Assembly (NCBI GenBank): GCA_028564925.1
Contig: CM053029.1
Coordinates: forward strand, 425,804,303 to 425,868,302
Length of the DNA stretch: 64,000 nt
Source: Lithobates sylvaticus
Taxonomy: Eukaryota; Chordata; Amphibia; Anura; Ranidae
Direction: 5' to 3'
Position 1 is the stretch's first letter. Each line of letters opens with the position of its first letter. The notes beneath the pieces are model-generated. The model was given only the letters and a program-made list of their open reading frames with translations. It was not told where the DNA came from and did not search any database. Both the position numbers and the translations under genes were made by a program. Below are positions 37,113-50,035 of this stretch, piece after piece.

Positions 37113-39764
37113 CTGTGTCCCGTTTAGTAGTTTGTAGTAGTATCGACAAGTAGCATATACTTATTTTTTTGTTAACGTGACATTAAACTGTGATTTTAAA
37201 AAAATGTATATGTACTCCTAATAGAAAAAAAAGTCTGAGCCTCTTCCAAATCTCCAAATCCCTTTTTTTTCCTGCTTTGATCCAACATACAGTTAGAGGG
37301 TGGTTACTTTCTTCTCTAAGGTCAAAATGTATGTTGGAACACAGCCACCCTCTCATGCTCCTGAGATGGACTCTGGACTATGGGATGTGTACTGTACTGT
37401 ACTGTACACTCACTATTTGTTCCATACAAATGGAAATTATGGGAAAAAGGAGAGGTTCAGAAGAGGATTTTACTAGGAGGAAGAAAAGCACAGTAAGAAA
37501 CCATTTCATGAAAACTAGATTACAGGGTCATTAAGTAGTGAACGTGTATGGATTATTTTTTGGAGAACAAGAATATTTAGTGTCACTTTAACAAATGTAT
37601 TTCAGAGAAAGCTGTGAGAAAACTGGATTCTTCTGTTATTTTGATGGAATCCAGTATTTCAGACATTAGGCAGTTATCCAGTTGTGTTAATACCTATGGC
37701 TTCATGGCAGTTTATCCAGTTCCTACAATACCTATGGCCTTTAAAGGGTTTCGGTCAATTTTATTTTTTAAATTCAGCATTATAAAGCCAATGGATGCTA
37801 TCAACTTAGGCATTTTAAGAAAACTTTTTTGCCATTCAAAACAATTTGTCTGATCTGTTAGCTTTTTGGGCCCATTCACTCTTCGGTGTGTGTGTTAACA
37901 CATGTGTTGTCCTGAGGCTTGATGTGTTAGGGCAGCTCATTCATTTTGAATGGGCTGACAGTGCACCTCAATGCATTTAAAAAAGTGAACTGTACTATTT
38001 TTGTCAAGGTGGTGCTCCAAAATATGCAGCACGTGCATTTTAGTGTGCTGTCATTACCATCTATTGTCTATCTATGTTGAGGTGCCATTAAAAAAAATAG
38101 GCAATTTCCATAACCCATAGGAGGGAAATCAGCACTTATGTTTAGTGTTTTTTTTTCTTGTTTTTTTTTTAACAGAAGTTCTATTGTATCCATGATGCAG
38201 CTGGTATAATGCATTCCATGATAGTCAACATGCAAAGGATCCTTGATCCACTTACAATATATCTATATTGGTTCATATACATGTATAAGTCTTTCATTGG
38301 CCTTTGCTAGCTTTTCTTTTAGTGAGCCTCAGCCATTGACTTGCAAAAAAATGTCTTACATCTTAGATCAGTTAGCCACATTTTTTTAGTATAAAACAGA
38401 AAAAAAACTCTGTATACTGAACCATGTCCTTTTATGCACAGTGACCACTGAAGACTCCTTGGCATGGTCATACATAAGATGCAGTAGTACATAGTGTTGT
38501 GCTTTTTTAAGGAAAGTTTCCCGCACATTTTTATTAAGTAATTTTTAACGAAGATATTTTTAAGATACAAGATCAATCTATATGACACAGTCTATATATG
38601 CGAAACTTGTTCACGGAGACGAGTGATCATACTTAATAGTCACATTTATTGGTTGACAGAAAACAAATGTTTACATGAAATTAAAATACAGATTGCATTA
38701 TTTGAACATTTGACAATTAATGGAAATACCCTCAACATGGGTGTAGTACCTTGGACATAATATCACCATGATAACTTCTTCAGTAGAATCAATAACCTTA
38801 TACTTGACAATTTAACATAATGTCTGTATTTCACACACCCAGCCGTTACTATGCTGCAGGTAAGTAACGTTGAACAATGCGAAACAAATTAGACATTGTT
38901 TGTCAATAAAAAGCAACTATGCAAAAAGTAATATATAATAAAAATTGAATATTAGAGAAAAAAATCAATACATCAATAATTAAGAGAACATACCAGATAA
39001 AATCAACATGTTATATTTACCCATTCCAAAATGGCTATAAGTCTGGATTTAAGATAGCTACCGGGTTCAGGAATCTCCTTGGAGGTTTAAAGTATATTTC
39101 CAGGCATGGCTGTCAGTCTATCTGGGAAGATGTTTCTCTCCCAGTGTCCCTTCCCCAGGGTGGGTCCCTGAGCTTTCAGGTTCCCCTGAGCTGTCCTCCT
39201 TTTTTTTTTCACTATCTATCTAGCTTCTTAAATATACTCTCACACAATAAGATTATAAAACATGTAAGATGTTCAGCCCAAAAGATATGTGTCTGTTTCC
39301 TATTGGCCTAACTGTTGTAAATGTAATTGCGCCTTCAACCACCAGGGGTCTCACATGTGTTTTGGGGCTGCTCTGTAAAGTAATATATTTTATTTTATAC
39401 TGTATATTTTACTTTAGGGGAAATATCTATATCTTTAATATTTGGGAATTCTACTAACCCCATACTATCAAATACGCTTAGCATAATTATTGATCAATCA
39501 CTTTGCATAAAAATGGTGATATATATGCATATCATTGTATATCTGTAAACATTTAGTCCATTTAAAAAAGACACAAGTTATATGTATATATATATTAATC
39601 AACATCATTTTTTATATGTATATATAAAAACAGTAAAAAAAATTCTAATATATTCATAGCATAATCATATATATATCTTAATACTAATTTGTTCCTAAAC
39701 AATTCTATTTATAATCACCCTATATTTATTATGTTTTCTTTATAACCGATTTCATCAACTCATC
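37113..39764. other. Intron stretch, nothing firmly recognised
   Basis: Mostly AT-rich. About 37870-38090 has a MITE-like look (GTGTGTTAACACATGTG, TTCATTTTGAATGGG) but no clear ends. About 38600-39220 has a retroelement-like or repeat-like character (GGTGGGTCCCTGAGC and similar) that I cannot name. No exon. Confidence 0.45.
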
Positions 39765-39850
39765 AGATACTAACTCATAGTTTTCTTTTGTGACCTACGC
39801 ATCTCACAGATACTAACTCATAGTTTTCTTTTGTGACCTACGCATCTCAC
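39765..39850 (+). repeat. Exact tandem duplication of a 43-bp unit
   Basis: The unit starting AGATACTAACTCATAG and ending CATCTCAC occurs twice in a row without a difference, which suggests a recent slip or unequal exchange. A third partial start, AGATATTC, follows. A short TA run lies at 39885-39906. Confidence 0.93.
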
Positions 39851-39906
39851 AGATATTCTGAATGATTTATATTCACTGTCTTCTGAATATATATATATAT
39901 ATATAT

Positions 39907-41342
39907 TTTTAACATAGGTCGGTTTGCCTCTATTTTTAAAATCATGTTTTGAAATGGACTTTGAACAGTCCGATTCATGTTTTGATAGCTTAGCTATGTA
40001 CACAATTCTTAGGACTTCACATAATAGGCTTTGTTGGGCAAGGTGTTGGCTTTAGAATTTTTGTAGTGATGGTTGTAAATTGTCCAAACAGCCTTTACTT
40101 CCGCACAAAGGATTCTTCCCAGTCAGGACCACCTCCAAGTGATGACACCTCATAAATTTGGACTTCTCAAACTAATCAACAAAAATAAGTACACACCTTG
40201 TGTTTGGTGACACAGGCTACCATTGTTCCTGTTCTTTTTTTGGCTTCAATACAGGCTTGTAAAAACCCCTTGAATAGAATGGTTATAGTAATTTAGAATA
40301 CATGAGTTTCCTGTGTCTTAGAGGTTTTCGAAAGGTCAATTATGGTGACTTCACAGTTCACGTGTCTTTTTGACATTATACATTTCTGTCATTGAATAGT
40401 AAATATATTTCTTCATAAATTCATAACAATAGTAGTAGTAACCAATTTTGACAGAAGGACCTGAAATATTTTTATGTAAGAAGACATTGCGGATCTCTAC
40501 ACAGACATGCCCCCCACTATGCAGACAACTGTGTGATCAAATGTTCTGGTACACAGTGTGCGAACATAAGCAATATGATCAATTGAAATCTAATTGCCTT
40601 GGCTCAGGGTTTTACTATCTGGGCCAACTAGTTCATGTGACATCCCTTGTCAGGGACAGCAGGGAAATGTGCTAATATTTACCTTATTACTTGCATCCTT
40701 TTTTCTATATTTTTTAATCTGGCTCTGATATTCATAGATGAGCGTACTTTCTGTTTTTCCATAATTCACTAGTTAATACCCTCTTCAAGTACAGCCCTTC
40801 ATTAAATCTAATGCAAATTATTTGTGCTTTTTTGAACTGGGAAAAAAATGTAGCTTGACTGACTAGATGGTGTAGGAACCATGCAAATTAACATTCATTT
40901 CAACCTCCTGGGGTTGCTTTAAATTGTTTGTAAACCAAGAGAGCATGCTACTATCTCAAGTATAGGGCATGCCACCAACAATTAGTTAAAAGAAGAAATG
41001 CTTTATAAATAATTAGTAATTATCTGTTCATCTGTATTATCTATGCTTTGAGATGTCCTTGACCTCTCTCCAACACACAGCAGGTGACCGATAGCCTCAT
41101 TGTGTATGTTCCCCAATGAGACTGCACAGGATTGGATTGGGGGGGTGGGGGTCCATTCCCTCCACTGTCACATTACTTTCAGCTATCTGCTCAATGCTGT
41201 GCTGTATGTGACATCAGATCCCCATCCCGTGCTTTAGGAGGCTGTTAAGACGAAAGGGCTGTAAATAAACAGGTACAATTTAAGTAGGAGGAATTGTTTC
41301 ATCTCTGTGTATCACTTGAGGCTAGTCACTTCAGTGGGTATA
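39907..41342. other. Intron stretch, nothing recognised
   Basis: AT-rich intron without exon, long open frame or clear inverted repeat. The block near 40030-40200 (TTACTTCCGCACAAAGG, AAATAAGTACACACC) has a transposon-like feel but I cannot support a call. Confidence 0.4.
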
Positions 41343-42891
41343 CAGTGGGGTAAATAATTATTTGATCTCCTGCAGATTTTGTAAGTTTGCCCTCTTACAA
41401 AGAAATTACGGGTCTATAATTTTTATCATAGGTATATTTTAAATGATGGAGACAAAATATAAACCAAAAATACAGAAAAAACACATGATAAAAATGTTAT
41501 AAATTGATTTGCAGTTCAGTGAGTAAAATAAGTATTTCATCCCCAAGCAAAACATGACTTAGTACTTGGTTCTGAAACCCTTGTTGGCCAGCACAGAGGT
41601 AAGACGTTTCTTGTAGTTGGTGACCAGGTTTGCACACATCTCAGGAGGTATTTTGGTCCACTCTTCTTGACAGATCTTCTCTAAATCCTTAAGGTTTCTT
41701 GGTTGTCTCTTGGCAACTCCCTCCATAAATTTTCTATAGGATTAAGATCTGGAGACTGGCTGGGCCACTCCATGGCCTTAATGTGCTTCTTCTTGAGCCA
41801 CTTCTTTGTTGCCTTTGCGGTATGTTTTAGATCATTGTCATGCTGGAAGACCCATCCACAACCCACCTTAAGTGTTCTGGCCGAGGGAAGAAGTTTCTAA
41901 TGCAAGGTTTTACAATACATGGCCCCGTCCATTGACCCCTCATTGCAGCAAAGTCAGCCTGTACCTTTAGCAAAGAGACAGCCCCAAAGCATAATGATTC
42001 CTCCTCTGTGCTTGACTGTAGGAATGGTGTTCTTAGGGTGGTAGTCAGCATTTTTCTTCCTCCAAACATAGCGAGTCCCCCTCCTCAAGAAGGCACATGT
42101 ACAGTCTTGCCAATGGACATCTAAATGATTCAGAGAAGGATTGGGAGAAAGTGCTGTGACCAGATGAGACCTAAATTAAGCTCTTTGGCATTAACTCGAC
42201 TCGCTGTGTTTGGAGGAAGAAGAATGGTGACTAGTACCCTAAGAACACCATACCTACAGTCAAACACGGAGGTGGAAACATTATGGTTTGGGGCTGTTTC
42301 TCTGCTAAAGGTATAGACTGACTTTGCCACACTGAGGGGCCAATGGACAGGGCCATGTATTGTAAAATCTTAGATGAGAACCTTCCTACCTCAGCCAGAA
42401 CACTGAAGGTGGGTCGTGGATGGGTCTTCCAGCATGACAATGACCCAAAACATACCGCCAAGGCAACAAAGAAGTCTCCAGATCTTAATCCTATAAAAAT
42501 TTACGGAGGAAGCTGAAACTTCGTGTTGACAAGAGACAGCCAAAAAACCTTAAGGACTTAGAGAAGATTTGTAAAGAAGAGTGGTCCAAATTCCCTTCTG
42601 AAATGTGTGCAAGCCTGGTCTCCAACTACAAGAAACGTCTTACCTCTGTGCTTGCCAACAAGGGTTTCTCCTCCAAGTACTAAGTCATCTTTTGCTTGAG
42701 GATCAAATACGTATTATACTCAATGAACTGCAACTTAATTTATAGCATTTGTTCTATGTTTTTTCTGTAGTTTTGGTTGATATTCTGTTTCTATCATTAA
42801 AAATACATTAAAAATTATAGACCCTTCATTTCTTTGTAAGTGGGTAAACTTAAAAAATCTGCAGGGGATCAAATAATTATTTTCCCCACTG
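41343..42891. mobile_element. Head-to-head (palindromic) Tc1 derivative, complete at both ends
   Basis: The element starts CAGTGGGGTAAATAATTATTTG and ends with the inverse, TA on each side, 1,549 bp. The left arm (41343 to about 42083) encodes the C-terminal two-thirds of a Tc1 transposase on the minus strand ([29 protein letters not shown]). The right arm (about 42087-42891) encodes a related part on the + strand, beginning with sequence before the first catalytic Asp and continuing to the C-terminus. Neither arm has the N-terminal DNA-binding region. Both arms have stops and frame changes. Each arm therefore ends in the same (3') terminal repeat. Confidence 0.9.
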
Positions 42892-42893
42892 TA

Positions 42894-44435
42894 TGTAAGG
42901 GTTTACAACCACTTTCATAAAAAAAAACTAAGGGCACAGAAACATAAAAATGAGTAGGAATGGGTTTTTTTTTTTGGTGGAGGTACTGACACTTTAGAAT
43001 AATATTGGGCTCAGGGAACAAAGTTTATTTTTGAGTCCTGTAAGAAAACCCAACATTTTACAAAGCCAGATGTCAGAACAATCTCATTGTAAAAAGGCTG
43101 GCTTCAGACCTATTTGTCTTCATTTTCATTAGTTTTTTTATTATTTTAGACAGATTTCTTCTCATGCATTGAAATGTTCTGCCATTTCTAGCAAAGGCCC
43201 TTATAACGCACATTGAGGGTTGAGAAAATGAATATGAACTTTTTTGGCCTATGCATGTCAATGCAACACATACTGTATACGTAAACTAGCAGCTTTAAAA
43301 CAATGGTAAACCTTCGCACATGTGTTAATGAGCGTTAAAACCCCTAAGTGTTACTGACCCTCCTAAGCTGGTCTGTTTAATTGCTAGTTCCTTGGCTCTC
43401 ATGGTGTCACTTTATCTTTACCCATGATTCAGAACAAGCATGCAATCAGATCTCTGACTTCACTGTCTATATGCTTGTTCTGGGACATAGACCCATAAAG
43501 CTGTAAAACCATTGTATGAGCATGTCAGCCAGGGAACCTCCAACTTTTAAAAAAAGTCAACAAAGGCACCCTAAAATTTCTCTTTTTAAGGTTAAATCTG
43601 AGACTTTTTTTTTTTAAGTACATTTGCTACTAAACAAGTCATACAGTAAGAGGGTACTATTTTATTACACATGGTCTTTTAGTATTTCCTTGGAGCTTAA
43701 ACCAAACATTGTAATGTCTTGTTTTCCAAGCACTGTTACTAATGACCAATGGCAGACTCCCATTTATTGGTCAGATAAGATATAATTTCCCTTTTTCTTT
43801 AGTCAAACGAGCCTGAGAATTTCCAATAAAAAACACATGCCCCTAAAAATGAATACATTTTATCATTCTAAAATATATAACAGTTAATTATTCTTAATCA
43901 TTTTCAAATTTGTTTTGCTTCTTGGATGGATAATTATACAGATAGACAAAAAAGGGTCTTCTTGGTGCTGCTGGGTCCCTATTATTATAAACCCCTAGCA
44001 TTCAATACAAATTGTTTTTAAAATAGCTAGAAACTAGCAATGCTGAATCTGTCTTTTATCCACTATGTTTTCCAAATCTAATTCAAAATTGTGTGGGCAA
44101 TCATTAGATCATAAAAAAACAGGGAGAAAAAGGAAAAAAAAGGGGGAGATTAGGTGGAGTTTTGCGGTACCCAAGAATTACAAATTTGTTATATAAAAAT
44201 ACAAATATTTTTATTGTTCACCATATCATTTAAAACACCATTATATCAATTCCAGTCATACAAAGAACCTCCATCTTATGATCCCATATGTTTTGTCAAA
44301 CATTTTTAGTTTTTTTACTATTTTTGCCATTCTTTAAACAGGATGGAGCTGGCAAATATATATGTTAATGTTTCACAGGGAATCACTTTATTAAGGGGTT
44401 TTGAATAGACTATTCATTGACAAAGTAAATATTAA
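42894..44435. other. Intron stretch, nothing recognised
   Basis: AT-rich intron. No exon, terminal repeats or long open frame seen. Confidence 0.5.
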
Positions 44436-44898
44436 AGTGATTGTAAACTAGCACCTTGTAAAACAACCCATTTAGTTTAAAATAGAAATTAAATGCAAAA
44501 CATTTTTGTATAGATATAAAAAAAAAACATTATAAGTATAGTTTTTCCCTTTTTTTTAAGTGATCACATTCCCTCTGTTCTCAGCTGCATAAGAGCTGGG
44601 AGAGGAGAAACAGCAGCACACTGAACTTCCCAGTGAATGGCTGTGCAGCAGGGGCATGTCAGGACAAGTCTGATCATTGGAGAAGAGCATACCGAGTTCC
44701 CAACACAGCTATAGAACTGACCACTGTTTGCTCTGCTGCTTAGTGTGGTCAGTTGTTAACAGGAAAGCAAGGGGACTAGTAGGAACACCGGGGATTTAGC
44801 ATAAAGCAAACAATACAGGGAGAGCAGTTGACTTTCCCATACATGTACATGTACAGCATGCACATATCAGGAATATGAAGTGTTGGGGTAACCAAGCT
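44436..44898. mobile_element. TTAA-flanked MITE (AGTGATTGTAAAC...)
   Basis: TTAA lies at 44432-44435 and 44899-44902. The left end AGTGATTGTAAACTAGCACC matches the end type of the copies at 48201, 53938 and 63400; the right end is diverged. The interior includes CATAAGAGCTGGGAGAGGAG. No coding capacity. Confidence 0.65.
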
Positions 44899-44966
44899 TT
44901 AAAAAACATACTATGGATACGGTATCAATGGTCATTATTTTCTTGTTAAAATGTATGTAACCCTTA

Positions 44967-45345
44967 TGCCCCGTACTCACGATCGGACTTTCCGACAACA
45001 AAAATGTGGATTTTTAGTTCGAAGGTTGTTGGCTCCAACTTGTCTTGCATACACACAGTCACACAAATGTTGGCCAACAATTACGAACGTAGCGACGTAC
45101 AAGACGTACGTGATATCTCTATTAAGAACGCTAGTTTTACAAGACCGAACGCTTCCGGCTCGTACTTGATTCATGTGTGGACTTTTGTGCGACGGACTTG
45201 TGTACACACAATCGGAAAGTCCGACAACAAAACATTTGTTGGCGGAAAACAATTGTCTGATTGAGCATACACGCGGTCGGACTTTCCGCCAACAAGCTCA
45301 CATCCAACATTTGTTGTCGGAAAATCCTCTCGTGTGTGCGGGGCA
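44967..45345. mobile_element. Harbinger-like MITE (ACGGTCGGA family), second copy
   Basis: Ends TGCCCCGTACTCACGATCGG and the inverse of the same type, flanked by TTA at 44964-44966 and TAA at 45346-45348. Repeated TCCGACAACAAA and TTGTTGTCGG motifs inside. Same family as 19101-19524. Confidence 0.82.
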
Positions 45346-45348
45346 TAA

Positions 45349-46785
45349 ATCTGTTTTTCCATTATCTTTGGCATCATTGCTTCAATGTATATAGTTTTCA
45401 TAAACAAATATTTTTTTGTGCTTAGAGATCCTGCTAGTAGCAGCACATCCTGTTGCAGGTTGACATCACTAAGCCATCTTTCACAATTAGCCTCCTGTAG
45501 ACTTGCCAAACAGCCCAACAGCCAACTGAAGACATGCACGCTGACAGCTCTGTTGCTAATTGATAGGCAGCAGGTTAGACTTGTCAGCTCACAACAGGAA
45601 GTTTGCAGGTAGGAAACTTAAGAAACTTGTGTACAGAAAGGCATGATGCCCAACATATTGAAAAATAGATTCAAGATCTATATACTGTACACACAGGAAA
45701 CCTGTGCTGAGAGAAGTATGTAGGCTACCAATGCTGCCCTACCCTCTGAAAATGCTATTTGTCTGGTTGTCATGCTAATTTTCCCTTGTTACCGAGTCAC
45801 TGGCCCAGAGCTAGTATGCAGACGGAGGTCAGCAATGACATGCACCAATATTTCTTTCAATACAGATTTTCTTTGAAAAGTATAATTTTCTTAGCATTGA
45901 AGTACACTGCAGTAAGGACATTCTTTTGAAACAAAGCAAACAACATAAATCCATATGCTTTATAGCACCAATACTATTCAGCCGGCCATTCCCCTAACTA
46001 CTACAGAAATTATTCATTCTCAATGAGCAAATCCTTAGTCTAGTGTAAATGTTAAAGAAATAAAAATTTTGTTTAAAAAAAAAAAAAGGAATTGACATTT
46101 CACTGGAATGGAGAGTTTCCGTTCACCTTGCCCCTATAATTAGCTTGCCATGCCTCCTTAATATAACTTTAAATATACTGAAAGGGCTAAAGAAAAGCCC
46201 TTATACAATAAGCTGCATGTAAGTTATAAAACAGCTTACACTGTCAAAAAGGAACAGTTATGATCTCCTTTCTTTCCCAAACCACACATGCCCCATGAAC
46301 CACATCCTATTTTCTGATGCCATGAAGAGTTTTCTAATCAAGGTGCGTCATTTTCATACATGTACAATAAATGGCTGTGTTCCATGACATGTAGACTTGG
46401 TGTGTAGATATCACTGCATGCCCTCAGTCTCATACATAATCGCTTTTGTGAAAATAGGCTTTTCAGATAACTGCATGCACTTTCCACATCATGTCCACCA
46501 TTAAGCCCGTCAATATGTGAAATATGTCCAGATGTGTAAAGATCACTGGCTGTATCTTATCCACTGTATGTCTATCACCTTACATGTGCTTGTAGTTTTC
46601 GTAAGGCTTTTTATCACAGGAAAAAAAAAAAAAAAAGAAAAACATGTTTTGACTAAAATAGAGGTGCCCCATATAGTCCCCATGGATAGCTTCTAAATAT
46701 AGACACAGTTTTGGGCCATGGCATATATTAATATACCAGAGAAGTCTAAAGCCAACCCTTTAAGTTTAGAAACAAAGTTAAAGGG
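45349..46785. other. Intron stretch, nothing recognised
   Basis: Mixed AT-rich intron with a poly-A at about 46076 and another at 46621. No exon or clear mobile element seen. Confidence 0.5.
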
Positions 46786-46952
46786 GATGGAGCACCCGTT
46801 GTTATGCTCCTTTTTTTCAAAATCCCAACAGTTTCAGGCAACACTGTCCTTCTACAAGCTCTGGTGAACACGAGGAAGGGCACTGTTGCCCGAAACTGTT
46901 GAAACTGTAAAAAAAAAAAAAAAAAAAAGAAGCAGAAAGACTGGTGCTCCAT
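46786..46952. mobile_element. Small foldback with GGAGCACC...GGTGCTCC ends
   Basis: Outer inverted ends GGAGCACC and GGTGCTCC, and an inner inverted pair ACAGTTTCAGGCAACACTGTCC and GGCACTGTTGCCCGAAACTGT. A poly-A lies between the inner and outer right arms. Target duplication not identified. Confidence 0.55.
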
Positions 46953-46974
46953 ACCTTTTATACATTGCATTATC

Positions 46975-47330
<356 letters not shown>

Positions 47331-47969
47331 ACAAAAATAGTATTTAAAAAAAAAAGGAAAACACAAGCACAGCTTGGATTGGCATATCTCCATCTCTCTA
47401 GATTTACAATAACCGAAAAGAGATGCGGGAGATGATGTGATTGTGAATAAACTCTTACTCAAAATGAATGAAATGACTGCACAGCTTAAATGGGTGCGTA
47501 TAGCCATTCATTTTAGAAGCAGTGTGCAGTAGAACACCATATATTGATTGCCATAGCATGTTGTATAAGCATGATTTGCATGGACTAATAAATGAATATC
47601 ATATATATATATATGTATGATATTTATGCAGAATAGTAATGAACGTATGCATGTTTTAGACCAGTGTTTGTTTCTCAAACTAACTTACATTGTTATTCTG
47701 TTTCAATGTATGATAGTATTATGCTCTTGACTCTGATGCAGCATGTTGTGTAAAGCAATAAGTTATTCTTTCTTTAACCCAATTCTGCTCAGGAAAATGT
47801 ACAGTTTTGCATAAATGAAGAAATGCAGTTTATTCAAGAAAGTTGACAGATGTAGTTGTATGTTGTTTTATAGATACAAGCTCTATATTATCTGGAAAAG
47901 GACTTTAGTCCAAGTAGAAAATGTAAATGTTGGTGGACAAAGGTCCTGCTGTTGGTTAGGATTAGGATG

Positions 47970-49270
47970 CACTTTTCAAATAGCGGAATACACTGCAATA
48001 CTGGATTTTCAGGTGGGTGGGCTCTCAGAAATAAAATCAACACATGTTAAAAAAGAATCTCCTTTAAAATATATAAAAAATGAATATAAAAAAAAATCCT
48101 TCACACATAGTATGAGAAATGTTACAGGACATTAACCCCGTCAAATATATTTCTAAACGATGATGTTTGTCAATATGGTGCAAATTACATGGCGACTTAA
48201 AGGAGTTGTAAAGTCAGAAGGTTTTTTATATTAATGCATGCTATGCATTAAGATAAAAAGCCTTCTGTGTGCAGCAGCCCCCCTCGCCCCCCCTAATACT
48301 TACTTGAGCCCCATCTCTGTCCAGCGATGTCCACGAGTGTATCAGCCTCCCAAGACTCTCCCTCCTGATTGGCTAAGCCATTGACTGCCGCTGCTGTCAA
48401 TCAAAGTCAGCTAGCCAATCAGAGAAGAGAGGGGGTGGGGCCAGGCCACAGCTCCATGTCTGAATGAATACAGGGAGCTGTGACTCAGCTTGGGTACCCC
48501 CATAGCAAGCTGCTTGCTGTGGGGGCACTAAACAGGAGGTAGGGGCCAGGAGCACAGAAGAGGGACCCGAGAAAAGGAGGATCCAAAATCCACTACACAG
48601 AGCAGGTAAGTATAACATGTTTGTTATTTTTATTGAAAAAAAAAAAAACGAGACTTTACAATCACTTCAATATCAATGAATATCCACAGACAAAAACCCA
48701 ATGCGTTTTGCTAAAACTGGCTTTACCTGGGGAAAAAGGGGGTCATATGTTCTGATTAGTTCTTAATCCAAGGTAAACCCACCCATAATAGCTGGGATTG
48801 AACTTGTAATAAAGATCGTCCTGGCCACAGTAGTCTTTGTGGTCAGAGAAATCATTTGATGGTTGCAAAGTTGATTGAAAAATCCTGAGAGAGCATGTCA
48901 TCATAAGCATCCCATGAGGGTTTTGATTTTCCACCCAAATTGCCTGTGACTTCTCCTCTGTTTCAAGTTCTAAATATGTGCAGCATAGTCCTAGTGGCCT
49001 TGAGCGGCCTTACTTTGGATTGAGAACTAATCAGAGCCCCCATTTCCCGTGAAGAAGCCCAATAAGTATTAAGTAGCCATATAATTGGCACCATAATGAC
49101 AATGTGCGGTAGAGACATCATTGTTTAGAAATATATTTGATGGGGTTGATGTTCTGTAACATTTCTCATACTATGTGTGAAGACTTTTAAACATGGGATT
49201 CTTTTTCAACATATGTTCCTTGTTTTAGAGCGTTGCAGTGTATCTATTTGAAAAGTGTTATTGGATTTTG
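47970..49270. mobile_element. Long foldback element, left arm split by a TTAA element
   Basis: The left arm (about 47970-48200, resuming 48670-48776) and right arm (about 49008-49260) are inverted, diverged copies. Matching pairs include ACATAGTATGAGAAATGTTAC with GTAACATTTCTCATACTATG, and CTGATTAGTTCTTAATCC with GGATTGAGAACTAATCAG. The middle is about 230 bp of unpaired sequence. No coding capacity and no family that I recognise. The outer ends are approximate. Confidence 0.7.
48201..48666. mobile_element. TTAA-type MITE inside the foldback arm
   Basis: Left flank TTAA (48197-48200), right flank TCAA (48667-48670), a one-base change from TTAA. Ends AGGAGTTGTAAAGTC and the inverse GACTTTACAATCACT. 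It contains CAG|GTAAGTATAAC at 48603-48616, a consensus splice donor on the + strand. No coding capacity. Confidence 0.78.
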
Positions 49271-50033
49271 AGAATTGGTGTGTTTCGATGGTTCTGACCC
49301 ATGGGGATAATTTAAGATGAGGATGCAGAAATGAGAGACCCTTCCTTGTCACTACATGGAGGAGTAAAAATAGGAATATTTTCCATTCTGACACCTCCAA
49401 GTCATGGACAGCAATAAAGACATTGTAAGGAGCTCTAACTCTTCCTTGCACTAATTTTGATTTTATTTGTGTCCCAGTTGGAGGGATTTCCTATCACTTT
49501 CTTTGTTGATAGAAAGTAAGGCAAATCCTGCTCAATATGGACACTGGGGGCAATAAAATCCTGACAACGTTTTAACCCCGTTGTGCTCTGTCTAGAACAA
49601 TATATATTGTTTTATAAACATAGACAATAAAGATTTTGACCAGTGTTGAGCTATAAGGTAAATTATAAGTGCTTGGTTGAGCTTGAAATTGACTTGCCCA
49701 CAGTCCAAAATGAAAACATATGGGGTTGGGACTTTCCCAAAACTGGGTATCGTCAAGGTGTAACAGAGTGTTTATAGAGAATATGGTTATAAATTAGGTG
49801 GGTTTAAAACTAACAAGAGTCCTAGTTTTGGCTTGCATGATTACAGTATATGTGTCACAAGACAACATGCCTAATTCCATTAAAAAGGGTGTCCCATAGA
49901 GCCAGACCAGAGGATAGGAAGGCATATCTAAAAACATCTTGTAGTTTTCATGCACATTAAATTTTTTTAATAATCAAAATACAACTGCTTTATGCAAATA
50001 GCCAAAACAAAAACTAGCAAAGTACATCTCATA
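49271..50033. other. Intron stretch, nothing recognised
   Basis: AT-rich intron with no exon or inverted repeat that I can support. Confidence 0.5.
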
Positions 50034-50035
50034 TA

